From Paralcaligenes sp. KSB-10 (GTDB lineage Bacteria; Pseudomonadota; Gammaproteobacteria; Burkholderiales; Burkholderiaceae_B): DNA of 64,000 nucleotides. The position numbers and the translations under genes were made by a program. Shown piece after piece: positions 27,384 through 37,249 of this stretch (positions are counted from its first letter, which is position 1; each line of letters opens with the position of its first letter). The notes beneath the pieces are model-generated. The model ran no database searches. It was not told where the DNA came from and saw only the letters and a program-made list of their open reading frames with translations. The stretch covers positions 4,154,001-4,218,000 of the forward strand of contig NZ_CP089848.1 of NCBI RefSeq assembly GCF_021266465.1, written 5' to 3'.

Positions 27384-28028
27384 ATGTCGTTTTTGCTCCC
27401 CCACCTTGGCGAGTTCGCATGGGGTATCGCGTTTACAGTAGGGCTTGTGGTGCTGGGCTGGATCGGCGCCATGATTCTAGGCACGGTGCTCGCGATAATG
27501 CGCGTAAGCCCCATTCGCGCGGCACGGATAGCGGCCACCGCCTATATTCTGGTTTTTCGCAATATTCCGATCCCGGTTCAAATGGTGTTGTTCGTGTTCG
27601 GGTTCCCGCTGCTCGGCATTGTGTTTTCATTATTCTCTTCGGCCGTAATCGTCCTTATCGCGTATCACGCGGCGTTCGTTTGCGAGACGCTCAGATCCGG
27701 CCTGAATACGGTGGCGGTAGGCGAACTGGAGGCGAGCCGGTCATTGGGGTTTGCTCCATTCGGTACGATGCGTTATCTAGTTCTTCCGCAGGCTTTTGCG
27801 GCCGTAGTCCAACCAATGGGCAATGTGTTGATCCTGCTGGTGAAGAACACCTCGGTGGCCGCAATAGTTGGAGTCGCCGAGTTGACTTTCACCGCGGACA
27901 AAGTTGCGATCGAGGAAGTGCAGGCATTTATTGTGCTCGGTGGGGCCGCGCTCGCTTATGTCCTCATTTGCATCGTACTCAAACGGCTCGTGTCCTTGCT
28001 TGAACGCAGGGTCGCCTTCAGCAAATGA
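27384..28028 (+). CDS. Amino acid ABC transporter permease 1 (HisM/GltJ type)
   Basis: 214-aa inner-membrane protein with about five helices. GIAFTVGLVVLGWIGAMILG opens the permease fold. The loop VAVGELEASRSLGFAPFGTMRYLVLPQA is the EAA motif contacting the ATPase. AGGGG lies 6 nt before the ATG. The stop overlaps the next permease start as ATGA. Confidence 0.92.
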   Translation: MSFLLPHLGEFAWGIAFTVGLVVLGWIGAMILGTVLAIMRVSPIRAARIAATAYILVFRNIPIPVQMVLFVFGFPLLGIVFSLFSSAVIVLIAYHAAFVCETLRSGLNTVAVGELEASRSLGFAPFGTMRYLVLPQAFAAVVQPMGNVLILLVKNTSVAAIVGVAELTFTADKVAIEEVQAFIVLGGAALAYVLICIVLKRLVSLLERRVAFSK

Positions 28029-28870
28029 GCACGACGACATTATTCGAAGAGCCCGGGCCTCGTGCCCGGCGCCGCAACCGTGCGCTCGAGATCGTTTCGT
28101 GGGTAATCGTGGCCGGCCTGGCGTACGTTGTCATCCGGACATTGAACAAGAGCGGCGCATTCGACGCGGCTGCATGGCAACCGTTTGCTCAATGGGGCGT
28201 TTGGCGGCAGCTCGGGCTTGGCTTGTTCAATAACCTGAGGGCGGCTGTCGTTGGCATGTTGTTGTCCATGCTCTTTGGTTGCTTCCTGGGCTGGGGGCTT
28301 CTATCGAAGCGAAAAATAGTCCGACGTCCTTGCCGTGTGTTCACCGATGTCTTCAACGGTATTCCGATACTGCTGTTGCTGTTCTTCACCTCGCTGGTAC
28401 TTCCGTCGTGGGGATTGCCTCTTTCCGATTTCTGGTTTTTGGTCATCGCGTTATCGCTCTATAGCACCGCTGTAGTCGGAGATCTGGTTCGAGCGGGGGT
28501 CCTGGCTTTGCCGCGCGGCGAGTCGGAGGCCGCCACCGCGCTCGGATTTTCCGAGATCCAAAGTATGTGGCTGATTCTTCTGCCGCAGGCGCTGCGCTTG
28601 ATGAGCCCCGCGCTGGTGAGCCAGATGGTGATCGTGTTCAAAGGCACCACATTGGCGTTCGTGCTGGGTGGTTACTTCGATCTGCTCCGCTCGGCAACGG
28701 TACTCGGTGCGTACTTCAGCCGTTCATTGCTGCAAGCTCAAGGCGTCGCCGCGATCGCGTTTATGCTGATAAACATCGTTCTATCGCAAATAGCGGCGGC
28801 AATCGATCGAAAGGAAAAGCAACGGTACGGGGTTCAAACTGTTGCGCTCGACGAATTGGACACTCACTGA
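28025..28870 (+). CDS. Amino acid ABC transporter permease 2 (HisQ/GltK type)
   Basis: 281-aa inner-membrane protein. An N-terminal anchor helix (ALEIVSWVIVAGLAYVVI) is followed by a periplasmic segment and then the permease core with FTDVFNGIPILLLLFFTSL and the EAA loop LPRGESEAATALGFSEIQSM. It forms a heterodimer with permease 1. Gene order ATPase, receptor, permease, permease makes a complete importer. Confidence 0.92.
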   Translation: MSTTTLFEEPGPRARRRNRALEIVSWVIVAGLAYVVIRTLNKSGAFDAAAWQPFAQWGVWRQLGLGLFNNLRAAVVGMLLSMLFGCFLGWGLLSKRKIVRRPCRVFTDVFNGIPILLLLFFTSLVLPSWGLPLSDFWFLVIALSLYSTAVVGDLVRAGVLALPRGESEAATALGFSEIQSMWLILLPQALRLMSPALVSQMVIVFKGTTLAFVLGGYFDLLRSATVLGAYFSRSLLQAQGVAAIAFMLINIVLSQIAAAIDRKEKQRYGVQTVALDELDTH

Positions 28871-28901
28871 GCTGCCACACCTCTGGCCCGCTGATTCCGT
28901 G

Positions 28902-29807
28902 TTACGGCAGGGCGCCGCCGCGATTGACTTGCACCGGATCAAAATGGGTTGTCACATCGAGCACGGCTTCGTGCTGCATGACGCGCTTGCGCGCGTCTTC
29001 GGCGATGGCATGGCCCTGGGCAATGGTCAAGGTGGCATCCATTTCAAGATCGACCTCGACCCAGATCATGTCTCCCATCTTGCGGGTTTTAAGCCCGTGT
29101 ATGCCCTGGACGCCGGGCGTGGAGAGAAGATGGCCGCGAATCCGGCTCTCGGTTTCCACGTCGACCGCGCGGTCCATCAGGTCGTTGAAGGCGCTGAAGA
29201 AAAATTTCCAGCCCATGCGGGCCACCATGATGCCGACGATAAGCGCCGCCAGGGGATCTGCCATCGGGAAGCCGACCAGATTGGCAATAATGCCTATTGC
29301 CACCACCAGCGACGACGCGGCGTCGGAACGGGCATGCCAGGCATTGGCGATCAGCATGGATGAGCGCACGCTCTGGGCGACCCGCAGCATGTAGCGGAAC
29401 AGCGTTTCCTTGGACAGCAGCGCCACGATCGCCACGATCAGGGCAATGGCATGCACTTTGGGGATGGCGGCGGGATTTTGCAGCTTGACGAAGGCCGCCC
29501 ACAGCATGCCCAGGCCGACCGCCAGCAGCAATGCGCCCAGGATCAGCGAGGCAGCCGTTTCGAAACGCAGGTGCCCGTAGGGGTGATCGGCGTCGGGCGC
29601 TTTCTGGCTGTGCTTGTTGGCCACCAGGACGACGGCGTCCGATATCAGGTCCGACAGCGAATGGATTGCGTCGGCGATCAAGGCCTGCGAGTGGGCCAGG
29701 ACGCCGACAATGATCTGGAGCAGGGTCAATATGATATTGACCGCTACGCTTACCAGCGTGCTGCGATGTCCTGCGGTCTGGCGTTTTGTTTCGAAACGTG
29801 CGTCCAT
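28902..29807 (-). CDS. Cation diffusion facilitator (FieF-like zinc/iron exporter)
   Basis: 301-aa CDF exporter with six membrane helices. The metal site is formed by HSLSD in helix 2 (ADAIHSLSDLISDAVVL) and HARSD in helix 5 (ANAWHARSDAASS), the HxxxD pair typical of Zn/Fe/Co exporters. The cytoplasmic C-terminal ferredoxin-like domain (about 210-301) ends with HEAVLDVTTHFDP. It probably exports divalent metals by proton antiport. Regulator not seen. Confidence 0.93.
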   Translation of the reverse strand: MDARFETKRQTAGHRSTLVSVAVNIILTLLQIIVGVLAHSQALIADAIHSLSDLISDAVVLVANKHSQKAPDADHPYGHLRFETAASLILGALLLAVGLGMLWAAFVKLQNPAAIPKVHAIALIVAIVALLSKETLFRYMLRVAQSVRSSMLIANAWHARSDAASSLVVAIGIIANLVGFPMADPLAALIVGIMVARMGWKFFFSAFNDLMDRAVDVETESRIRGHLLSTPGVQGIHGLKTRKMGDMIWVEVDLEMDATLTIAQGHAIAEDARKRVMQHEAVLDVTTHFDPVQVNRGGALP

Positions 29808-29981
29808 GGGAAATTCTTATGGCGGGGGCGATATCAAGACTCGGCTCATATTAACAGGCAACGATAGGCGGGCCGGATGTTACTGATCGGGAAGCCGCAA
29901 ATACGAACGCCGGGCTGCCGGATCTGGTTCGCATACGCTAAACTTGGCCGGTTCCAGGCCGGATATTGTTCGAAGGATCCG

Positions 29982-31184
29982 ATGCATTTACGATTTCGCA
30001 ATCGACTGAAGCGGTTTTACGCCGTCTTGCCGCTGAACTGGTTTCTTGCGCTGCTCGTCGCGCTGGATGGCTACCTGTTCCTGCAGCCCGGGCTTCTGGC
30101 GGTGCGCCAGGCGCAGCCGCAAAGCTGGCTGGACTGGTTCACGGTCGACAACCTGAATCTTTTCCTGCAGTCGATAGGCTTGGTGGAAATCCCGCGCCTG
30201 ATGCTGGGGGTGGGCCTGCAGGTCATGGCCATAGGCTTGATACTTCGGGCGCGCATAGCCTGGGCATTTTCCCTGCTTCTACTGGTGTTGACGGGCACGT
30301 TTGCGCTGTGGCAGGCCCATGGCCATTTCGGCATGGCGATCTACACGCTGGTGCTGGTGCTGGTATTGGTCGGCTATTGGCGCCGTTTCGATCGGTCCAG
30401 CCTGGCGGCGGGCAGCCTGTTTGCCATACTGAGCATCTTGTCCTTGCTGATATACGCGGTTTTCGGGACCTTGTATCTGGGCGAGGAGTTTCAGCCCCAG
30501 GTGCGCGACATGGCGACCGCTTTTTATTTTTCGATCGTGTCGATGTCGACGGTCGGCTACGGCGACATTACTCCGCAAACGGTCAGCGCGCGGCTGTTTT
30601 CCGCTTCTATCATTATTTTGGGCATTACGGTGTTTGCGACGTCGATCAGCGCGATTGTAGGCCCGCTTATCGGAGGTAATCTTAAACGCTTGGTCAAAGG
30701 GCGCTTATCCAATGTCATGAGAAAAAATCACATTATCATCGCCGGGGCGACCCCGCTGGCGCAAAGCGTGTACAAGGGGCTTCGTAAAAGAGGGAATGAC
30801 GTGACGGTCATTGTGCCCGCGGGCGTGCCGCACGATTATCCCGCCGAAACCGACTTGATTGTCGGCGACCCGTCCAACTCGGATACCCTGGGCGAGGCGG
30901 GCGCCGCCAAGGCCCAGTACGTATTGGCCCTGCGCGACGATGACGCCGAAAACGCGTTTATCGTGCTGGCGGCCAAGGAAGTGGGCGGGCCCGCCACCAA
31001 GACGGTGGCCCTGGCCAACACCAGCACGCATCTGCAAAAAATCAAGAGCGTGAAGCCCGATATGGTTTTCTCGCTGCAACTGCTGGGGGGCGAGATTTTG
31101 TCCCGCACCCTGAGCGGCGAGCCGTTCGACAGCGAACTGATCACCCAGCTGTTTTTCGCCCGGACCGACGCCGCGGCTAGTTGA
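29982..31184 (+). CDS. kch: Kch-like potassium channel with RCK domain
   Basis: 400-aa channel subunit. An N-terminal set of membrane helices (residues about 10-150) precedes the selectivity filter [11 protein letters not shown] at about 190. After the last helix comes a cytoplasmic RCK/TrkA-N domain ([25 protein letters not shown] to the end). [18 protein letters not shown] and [19 protein letters not shown] match E. coli Kch. The glycine-rich Rossmann loop is degenerate as in Kch. The ATG at 29982 has AAGGA 5 nt upstream. Its last 8 nt overlap the convergent metG 3' end. Confidence 0.93.
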   Translation: MHLRFRNRLKRFYAVLPLNWFLALLVALDGYLFLQPGLLAVRQAQPQSWLDWFTVDNLNLFLQSIGLVEIPRLMLGVGLQVMAIGLILRARIAWAFSLLLLVLTGTFALWQAHGHFGMAIYTLVLVLVLVGYWRRFDRSSLAAGSLFAILSILSLLIYAVFGTLYLGEEFQPQVRDMATAFYFSIVSMSTVGYGDITPQTVSARLFSASIIILGITVFATSISAIVGPLIGGNLKRLVKGRLSNVMRKNHIIIAGATPLAQSVYKGLRKRGNDVTVIVPAGVPHDYPAETDLIVGDPSNSDTLGEAGAAKAQYVLALRDDDAENAFIVLAAKEVGGPATKTVALANTSTHLQKIKSVKPDMVFSLQLLGGEILSRTLSGEPFDSELITQLFFARTDAAAS

Positions 31185-33249
31185 TGCGCATGCCAGGCTG
31201 GGCACCTGCCCAGGGCTCCAGAATGTAAATGCCGGCATCGACGGCTTCGTCGTTATGGCTGGCGGCCAGCACCATGCCCTCGGAGATGCCGAAGCGCATC
31301 TTGCGCGGCGCCAGGTTGGCCACCAGCACGGTCAGCTTTCCGACCAGGTCCTGGGGCTTGTAGGCCGACTTGATGCCCGAGAATACCTGGCGATGGCGGC
31401 CTTCGCCGGCGTCCAGGGTCAGGCGCAACAGCTTGTCGGAGCCGTCCACCGCCTGGCATTCAATGATTTTGGCAATGCGCAGATCGACCTTGGCGAAATC
31501 CTTGATGTCGATGGGTTCGGCAATGGCTTCGCCTCCCGGCATCGGGGCCGCGGCGACCGGAGGCTCGAACAGATCGTCCAGCATTTTTGGATCGACGCGC
31601 TGCATCAGGTGCTTGAACGCGGCAATGTGGCCGGGCAGTTGCCCCGCGTCGGACCACTGGTAGGGTTTGGCCGCGCCGAAGAGCTCCAGCGCTACGGTTT
31701 TAACGAGCTGCGGCAGAACCGGGGCCAGCATGACCGACAAGGCCTTGAACCCTGCCAGGGCACGCGAACATATGTCTTGCAAGGCGGCTTTCTGCTCGGC
31801 ATCGGCGTTGGCCAGGCCCTTGGCCATGACCCAGGGCTGGGCGGTATCGAAGGCCTGGTTGATGCGGTCGGCGTGCGCCATGATCTGGCGTATGGCCCGG
31901 CCGTATTCGCGCGCCTCGAAATCGGCGCGCACGCTTTCGGTAACGGTTTGCAGCTCGGTTTGCAGCGCCTGCGTGTCACCCCGATACGCCAGTTGGCCGT
32001 CGAAGTGCTTGCTGATGAAATTGGCGGCGCGACTGGCAATGTTCACATATTTGCCAATCAGGTCGCTGTTGACGCGGGCGATGAAGTCCTCGGGGTTGAA
32101 GTCCAGGTCTTCGACGTGCGAGTTCAGCTTGGCGGCAATGTAATAGCGCAGCCACTCCGCGTTCATGCCGATTTCCAGATAGCGCAGCGGCGAGATTCCA
32201 GTACCGCGGCTTTTCGACATTTTTTCGCCGCTGACGGTAATGAAGCCGTGCACATGCAAGGCATCCGGTGTTTTTCGCCCGGCGAATTTCAGCGTGGCGG
32301 GCCAGAACAGGGCGTGGAAATACACAATGTCCTTGCCGATGAAATGCACTTGTTCTGTGGTGCCTTGCGGGTCGAGCAAAGCGTCGAAGTCCAGGCCTTG
32401 CTTGGCGCAATAGGCTTTGAGAGAGGCCAGGTAGCCCACGGGCGCATCAAGCCAGACATAAAAGAACTTGCCCGGCGCGTCGGGAATGGGGATGCCGAAG
32501 TAGGGCTCGTCGCGGGAAATATCCCAGTCGGCCAGATTGGCTTCGCTATCGGCGCCGCCGCTGCCCAGCCATTCGCGGGTCTTGGCCAGTACTTCGGCCT
32601 GCAGGCGCTTGTTGCCGCCCGGCGTGCTACCGGTGGTCCATTCCTGCAGGAACTCGACGCAGCGCGGGTCGGACAATTTGAAGAAAAAATGCTCCGATGA
32701 CTTGAGCACCGGCCTGGCCTTGGTCAGGGTGGAGTAGGGTTCGATAAGATCGGTGGGCGCGTAGACGGCACCGCAGGACTCGCAGGAATCGCCGTATTGA
32801 TCCTTGGTGTGGCAGTTCGGGCATTCGCCCTTGATGTAGCGATCGGGCAGGAACATGCCCTTGACGGGATCGTAGAACTGCTCGATGGTGCGTGTGGCGA
32901 TGAAGCCGGCCGCTTTCAGGTGCCGGTAGATATCCTGCGACAGCGCCACGTTTTCGGCCGAATCGGTAGAGTGCCAGTGGTCGAACTCAATATGGAAGCC
33001 GTTCAGGTATTGCGGGCGTTCGCTGGCGTAGCGCGCCACCAGGGCCTGCGGGGTGATGCCTTCGCTTTCGGCCTTGAGCATGATGGGCGCTCCATGCGCG
33101 TCGTCCGCTCCGACGAAATGCACGGTATGGCCCGCCATGCGCATGGTGCGGACCCAGATATCGGCCTGGATATATTCCATGATGTGGCCGATGTGGAAGG
33201 AGCCGTTGGCATACGGGAGGGCGGTGGTGACAAATAGCGTGCGCGACAT
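31177..33249 (-). CDS. metG: Methionyl-tRNA synthetase
   Basis: 690-aa class I synthetase. The HIGH box is [12 protein letters not shown] zinc knuckle [18 protein letters not shown] is at about residues 140-160, with KMSKS as [12 protein letters not shown] near 340. A C-terminal EMAP-type tRNA-binding/dimerisation domain follows ([20 protein letters not shown], about 585-690). Full length for the E. coli type. Confidence 0.98.
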   Translation of the reverse strand: MSRTLFVTTALPYANGSFHIGHIMEYIQADIWVRTMRMAGHTVHFVGADDAHGAPIMLKAESEGITPQALVARYASERPQYLNGFHIEFDHWHSTDSAENVALSQDIYRHLKAAGFIATRTIEQFYDPVKGMFLPDRYIKGECPNCHTKDQYGDSCESCGAVYAPTDLIEPYSTLTKARPVLKSSEHFFFKLSDPRCVEFLQEWTTGSTPGGNKRLQAEVLAKTREWLGSGGADSEANLADWDISRDEPYFGIPIPDAPGKFFYVWLDAPVGYLASLKAYCAKQGLDFDALLDPQGTTEQVHFIGKDIVYFHALFWPATLKFAGRKTPDALHVHGFITVSGEKMSKSRGTGISPLRYLEIGMNAEWLRYYIAAKLNSHVEDLDFNPEDFIARVNSDLIGKYVNIASRAANFISKHFDGQLAYRGDTQALQTELQTVTESVRADFEAREYGRAIRQIMAHADRINQAFDTAQPWVMAKGLANADAEQKAALQDICSRALAGFKALSVMLAPVLPQLVKTVALELFGAAKPYQWSDAGQLPGHIAAFKHLMQRVDPKMLDDLFEPPVAAAPMPGGEAIAEPIDIKDFAKVDLRIAKIIECQAVDGSDKLLRLTLDAGEGRHRQVFSGIKSAYKPQDLVGKLTVLVANLAPRKMRFGISEGMVLAASHNDEAVDAGIYILEPWAGAQPGMRIN

Positions 33250-33435
33250 GAGTGATGCGTATGGGATTGTGAAAAGGCGATTTTAGGGCTTTTGGGCGGA
33301 GCATGCAGTATGGCATACAGGCCAGTGCCGGCGCCGATGGTGGGAATTTCGCCGGGCACGGCCGCCTGTACGCGTGTGTCATTGACGCCGCTTGGCCATA
33401 AAGATCGTTTTCAGGCCGATGGCCGGCCGTCGCAT

Positions 33436-34422
33436 CTACTGGGGTTTGATGTGGGCGATCTGCGCGATCCGACGCCATTTTTCGGTGTCGGCCTTGATGG
33501 TTTGCGCCAAAGGGACCGGCCCGGTGCCGACGGCTTCTATGCCTTGGCTCAAGAGGAATTTTTTCATGTCCGGCGCGGCCAACACAGCGTCCAGGTTGTC
33601 GGCGATCTTGGTTTGCAGGGCCGGGGGCATATGGGCGGGGGCCAGGATGGCGAACCAGATAATGGCCTCGAAGCCTGGCAGACCGCTTTCGGCTACCGTG
33701 GGCACATTGGGCAGCAGCGGCGAACGGGTCTTGGATGTAACGGCAAGAGCCTTGAGCTTGCCTGCCTTGAGAGGTTCGAGCGAAGTCATGATCACATCGA
33801 GCATCATGTCTACATGACCGCCCAGGACGTCGATCAGGGCCGGCCCCGATCCGCGATAGGGAATGCCATTGAGGCTGATGCCGGCTTCGGCGGCGAAGTA
33901 AGCGGCGCCCAGATTGCTGGAGGTGCCAGGCCCGGCCGAAGCGTAGCTGATTTTACCGGGACGGGATTTGGCAAGCTTGATGAAATCGCTCAAGGTGTTG
34001 GCCGGAACCGTGGGATTGACGACAATCAGGTCGGGTATCGTGCCTATCGTGGTGATGGGCGTGAAGTCCTTGCTCACGTCGTAGGGCAAATTGGTGGTGA
34101 CGCTGGGTGCGATCGCGTGGCTGGACACCGTGCCTATCATCAAGGTGTAACCGTCCGGCGGCTGGCGTGCGACATAAGAGGTGCCGATCACGCCGCTGGC
34201 ACCGGCCTTGTTCTCGACCACGACGGTCTGGTTCAGCCGTTTGCCCAGCGCATTGCCGATTTGCCGCGCGACCAGATCGGTGGACCCGCCATTGGCATAG
34301 GGCACGATAAGATGTATAGGTTTGCTGCCAGGCCAGGCATCACTCGCAGATGCTGTTCCGGCGAGAGGGAGGGCCATGGCTGCCAATGCCAGTTGCACCA
34401 GCGTTTTCCGCATATTCAGCAC
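33436..34422 (-). CDS. Bug-family (TTT) periplasmic solute-binding protein
   Basis: 328-aa receptor. The signal peptide (LVQLALAAMALPLAGTASA) is followed by Bug motifs IVPYANGGSTDLVARQIG, VVVENKAGASGVIGT and IPYRGSGPALIDVLGGHV. The GTG at 34422 was preferred because AAGGAG lies 7 nt upstream; an ATG at 34413 is the alternative. It is divergent from a LysR gene across 128 bp and lies beside hyuBA, so it may deliver the hydantoin/lactam-like substrate of that operon. No TctAB partner lies nearby. Confidence 0.9.
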   Translation of the reverse strand: MLNMRKTLVQLALAAMALPLAGTASASDAWPGSKPIHLIVPYANGGSTDLVARQIGNALGKRLNQTVVVENKAGASGVIGTSYVARQPPDGYTLMIGTVSSHAIAPSVTTNLPYDVSKDFTPITTIGTIPDLIVVNPTVPANTLSDFIKLAKSRPGKISYASAGPGTSSNLGAAYFAAEAGISLNGIPYRGSGPALIDVLGGHVDMMLDVIMTSLEPLKAGKLKALAVTSKTRSPLLPNVPTVAESGLPGFEAIIWFAILAPAHMPPALQTKIADNLDAVLAAPDMKKFLLSQGIEAVGTGPVPLAQTIKADTEKWRRIAQIAHIKPQ

Positions 34423-34550
34423 TGCATTTCTCCTTGGATTTTTAGCTTTGGCGGTCGCTTGTTGGATAAAATGCTACCGTGTTGAAATAGTACGCGGGGC
34501 TCTCTGGGGCGTCGACAATGCCAGACTTATAAGCGCATAACTTTTACCTT

Positions 34551-35474
34551 ATGAAATCAACTGATCTGAACTTGCTTGTTCACTTCGATGCATTGATCAC
34601 ATGCAAGAGTGTGTCCCAGGCGGGGGAGGCCCTGGGAATCAGCCAGCCGGCGATGAGCTCGGCCTTGAGCCGTTTGCGCTATTTGTTTGGCGATCCTCTT
34701 TTGGAGCGCGACGGCAATAAGTGGACGCCGACGCTGCGCGCACAGGAATTACATCGCACATTCCAGCCTTTGCTGCATGCCTGGCAGCGTTCGACGTCGC
34801 CGGAAACTTCCTTCAATCCCGCCACCAGCGCCCATGGCTACACCATCTACGCCAGCGACTACCTGCAGTATGTGGTGTTGCCGCGCGTGCTGCCTCGCTT
34901 GAAGGCCGAGGCGCCGAATATTCAGATTCAATGCCTTCCTCCCAAAGTTTCCGGCGCGCTCGATATGCTGTCGGGCAACTATATCGAGTTGTACATAGGG
35001 CACTACCCGCAGCCGCCCGACAGCTTGCGGGCGCGATTTTTGTTTGAAGAGGCCAGCGCCTGCCTGGTTCGCAAGGGGCATCCGGCGCTGGGCCGCGAAT
35101 GGAACATGGCGGCCTATCTGCAATACCAGCACATGGATGCTTCAGGCTATGCCGGCTACTTCAATACACAGGTCGACGCCGCCCTGCTCGCGCAGGGGCA
35201 GCGCCGCACGGTGGGGATTGTGCTTAGCAGCTATGTGGCCACGCCGTTCGTGCTGGCGACCACCGATATGGTGGCTACCTTGCCATCAAGCATTGCGCAA
35301 AGCCTGGCGGCGGCCTCCGGAACGGTCGTGCTGCCCGCGCCGCTGCCTTTGCCGCCGTTGAGCATTTCGCTGTATTGGCACGAGCGTTACCAGAACGACC
35401 AGGCGCATGCCTGGCTGCGCCAGTGCATAGGGGCGGCATTCGGCGGCGCCGGCCCAAAGCTTGCTCCGTCATAG
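34551..35474 (+). CDS. LysR-family transcriptional regulator (NodD/PcpR-like group)
   Basis: 307-aa regulator. The start STDLNLLVHFDALITCKSVSQAGEALGISQPAMSSALSRLR is the LysR winged helix of the NodD-like subgroup, followed by DPLLERDGNKWTPT. The inducer domain covers about 95-300. It is divergent from the Bug receptor and convergent with hyuB, so it probably controls one or both. Confidence 0.92.
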   Translation: MKSTDLNLLVHFDALITCKSVSQAGEALGISQPAMSSALSRLRYLFGDPLLERDGNKWTPTLRAQELHRTFQPLLHAWQRSTSPETSFNPATSAHGYTIYASDYLQYVVLPRVLPRLKAEAPNIQIQCLPPKVSGALDMLSGNYIELYIGHYPQPPDSLRARFLFEEASACLVRKGHPALGREWNMAAYLQYQHMDASGYAGYFNTQVDAALLAQGQRRTVGIVLSSYVATPFVLATTDMVATLPSSIAQSLAAASGTVVLPAPLPLPPLSISLYWHERYQNDQAHAWLRQCIGAAFGGAGPKLAPS

Positions 35475-35505
35475 CGCCGGCGGCGCGGCCGTTGGACCCT
35501 TGCGC

Positions 35506-37236
35506 CTACTTGGCGGGAGACTTCAGTTGGGCAAGCGCCAGGTCCACCAGTGGACCGTAGGCCATCCGCGCCGCGCCCTCACCCATGAGTCCGTCGGCCA
35601 GGTCGCGAGCCAGGGCCTTGGCCGAGCGCTCGGCGGGTATGCCGAAGCCGCCCGCGCCGGAGGTTTCCAGGCGTACGCTTTCACCTCGCCTGAGCGCAAT
35701 ATTGGCCGTCTTTGACGACAGGGTTTCGGCTGTTCCGTCGGCCGCGAAGCGCTGCAGCCGGGATTGCCGCCCGTCGCCGCCGCCCAGAACGCCGATGGAG
35801 CGGCCGGCGGTGTGGTTATCCGACCTGGCGGAAAACACGATTCCATCAGCCAGGGAAGATATCTGGCGCGCAATGGCCATGCCGCCGCGCGTACGGCCGA
35901 TGCCGCCCGATTCCGGCACGAAGGAGTATTCGTCGACCTGCAGCGGATATTCGTTTTCCAGCGCTTCGATGGGCAGGTTCGACGAGTTCGTCATATGCAC
36001 ATGCACGCCGTCCATGCCGTCCAGGTCGGCCCGTGCGCCGGCACCGCCGGCCACGGTCTCCAAATAGACGAAATCGCCCGTGCGGCGTTCAAGCCTGCCC
36101 GAGAACACAATGGCGGGGCAGACGTCGTTTCCGGAAGCCATGATGCGCGATTCCGGAAGCACGCCGCGAAAAGCGCCGAAAATGGCGCCCGCCACCTTTT
36201 GGGCGGTCAGCGACCGGGCACCGACCGCGGCCGGTGCCAGCGGATTGACGATAGTACCCGCCGGCGCCGTGATATCCAGGGGGTCGAAAAGGCCGGCGTT
36301 GGCGGCCAGTTCAGGATCGAGCAAGGCCTTGACTGAATAATATACGCAGGCGTTCAAAGCGCTGACCGGCAGGTTCATCGCGCCGCGCGCCTGTCTTCCC
36401 GAACCGGTGAAATCGAACGCCAGACGTCCATCGCCCACGGTTACTTTGACGTGGATCTCTACCGGTTCGCCGCCGCCCAGGCCGTCGTCGTCCATTACGT
36501 TCACAAATGAATAAGAACCGGTCTTGAGTTCGGAAATGCGCCGCACCAGCCGGGCCCGGGTGTAGCGTATGACATCTTCGACGGCTGTCAACGCGCGCTC
36601 CACACCCATCTGGCTCAACAGGCCCTTGACTGCCTCTGATCCGCGGCTGTTGGTGGCGACCTGTACCTTCAGGTCGAGCATGCGCTCTTCAGGGTCGCGT
36701 GTATTGCCGCAAATCAGGCGCAGCATGCCGTCATCGATCTTGCCCTCGCGCGCGATGCGCACCACCGGAATACGTATCCCTTCTTCGAAAATCGTGCGCG
36801 AGCCGCCGGCTATCGAGCCTGGCACCGAGCCGCCTACGTCCGAATGATGGCCGACATTGGCTGCGAAAAATACCAGCTTGCCTTGGTGAAATACCGGTGT
36901 CACTATATTTATATCGGGTAAATGGCTGCCGCCCGCCATATAGGGGTCGTTGCTGATAAAGGCATCGCCGTCCTTGATCGCCGCCGCTCCGAACTGTGCC
37001 AGCACCGCCGCCATGGCGCCGTTCAGGGACCCCAGGTGCAGGGGAATTTGCGTGCCCTGGGCAACCAGGCGTCCGCGTGCATCGAACAGGGCGACCGAGC
37101 AGTCTTTGCGTTCTTTTATGTTCGTGGAAAAAGACGATCGAACCAAAGTGTTGTTCATGTCTTCCGTAATCGACAGCAGCCGATTGGTGAAGACTTCCAT
37201 TTCGATCGGGTCGCTGATGATATCTATGTCGTTCAT
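35506..37236 (-). CDS. hyuB: Hydantoinase/oxoprolinase subunit B
   Basis: 576-aa HyuB-family subunit of ATP-dependent hydantoinases, 5-oxoprolinases and acetone carboxylase relatives. It opens DPIEMEVFTNRLLSITEDMN, typical for HyuB, then IPLHLGSLNGAMAAVL and FISNDPYMAGGSHLPDINIVTPVF, the conserved metal/active-site block. With HyuA it would open a cyclic amide using ATP; N-methylhydantoin, hydantoins or 5-oxoproline are candidates. The ATG at 37236 has AGGAAAC upstream and lies 13 bp after hyuA. Confidence 0.92.
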   Translation of the reverse strand: MNDIDIISDPIEMEVFTNRLLSITEDMNNTLVRSSFSTNIKERKDCSVALFDARGRLVAQGTQIPLHLGSLNGAMAAVLAQFGAAAIKDGDAFISNDPYMAGGSHLPDINIVTPVFHQGKLVFFAANVGHHSDVGGSVPGSIAGGSRTIFEEGIRIPVVRIAREGKIDDGMLRLICGNTRDPEERMLDLKVQVATNSRGSEAVKGLLSQMGVERALTAVEDVIRYTRARLVRRISELKTGSYSFVNVMDDDGLGGGEPVEIHVKVTVGDGRLAFDFTGSGRQARGAMNLPVSALNACVYYSVKALLDPELAANAGLFDPLDITAPAGTIVNPLAPAAVGARSLTAQKVAGAIFGAFRGVLPESRIMASGNDVCPAIVFSGRLERRTGDFVYLETVAGGAGARADLDGMDGVHVHMTNSSNLPIEALENEYPLQVDEYSFVPESGGIGRTRGGMAIARQISSLADGIVFSARSDNHTAGRSIGVLGGGDGRQSRLQRFAADGTAETLSSKTANIALRRGESVRLETSGAGGFGIPAERSAKALARDLADGLMGEGAARMAYGPLVDLALAQLKSPAK

Positions 37237-37249
37237 GGCTGTTTCCTGT

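Noticed and set aside
31255-32700. 481-residue open frame on the plus strand
   Set aside because: Antisense shadow of metG.
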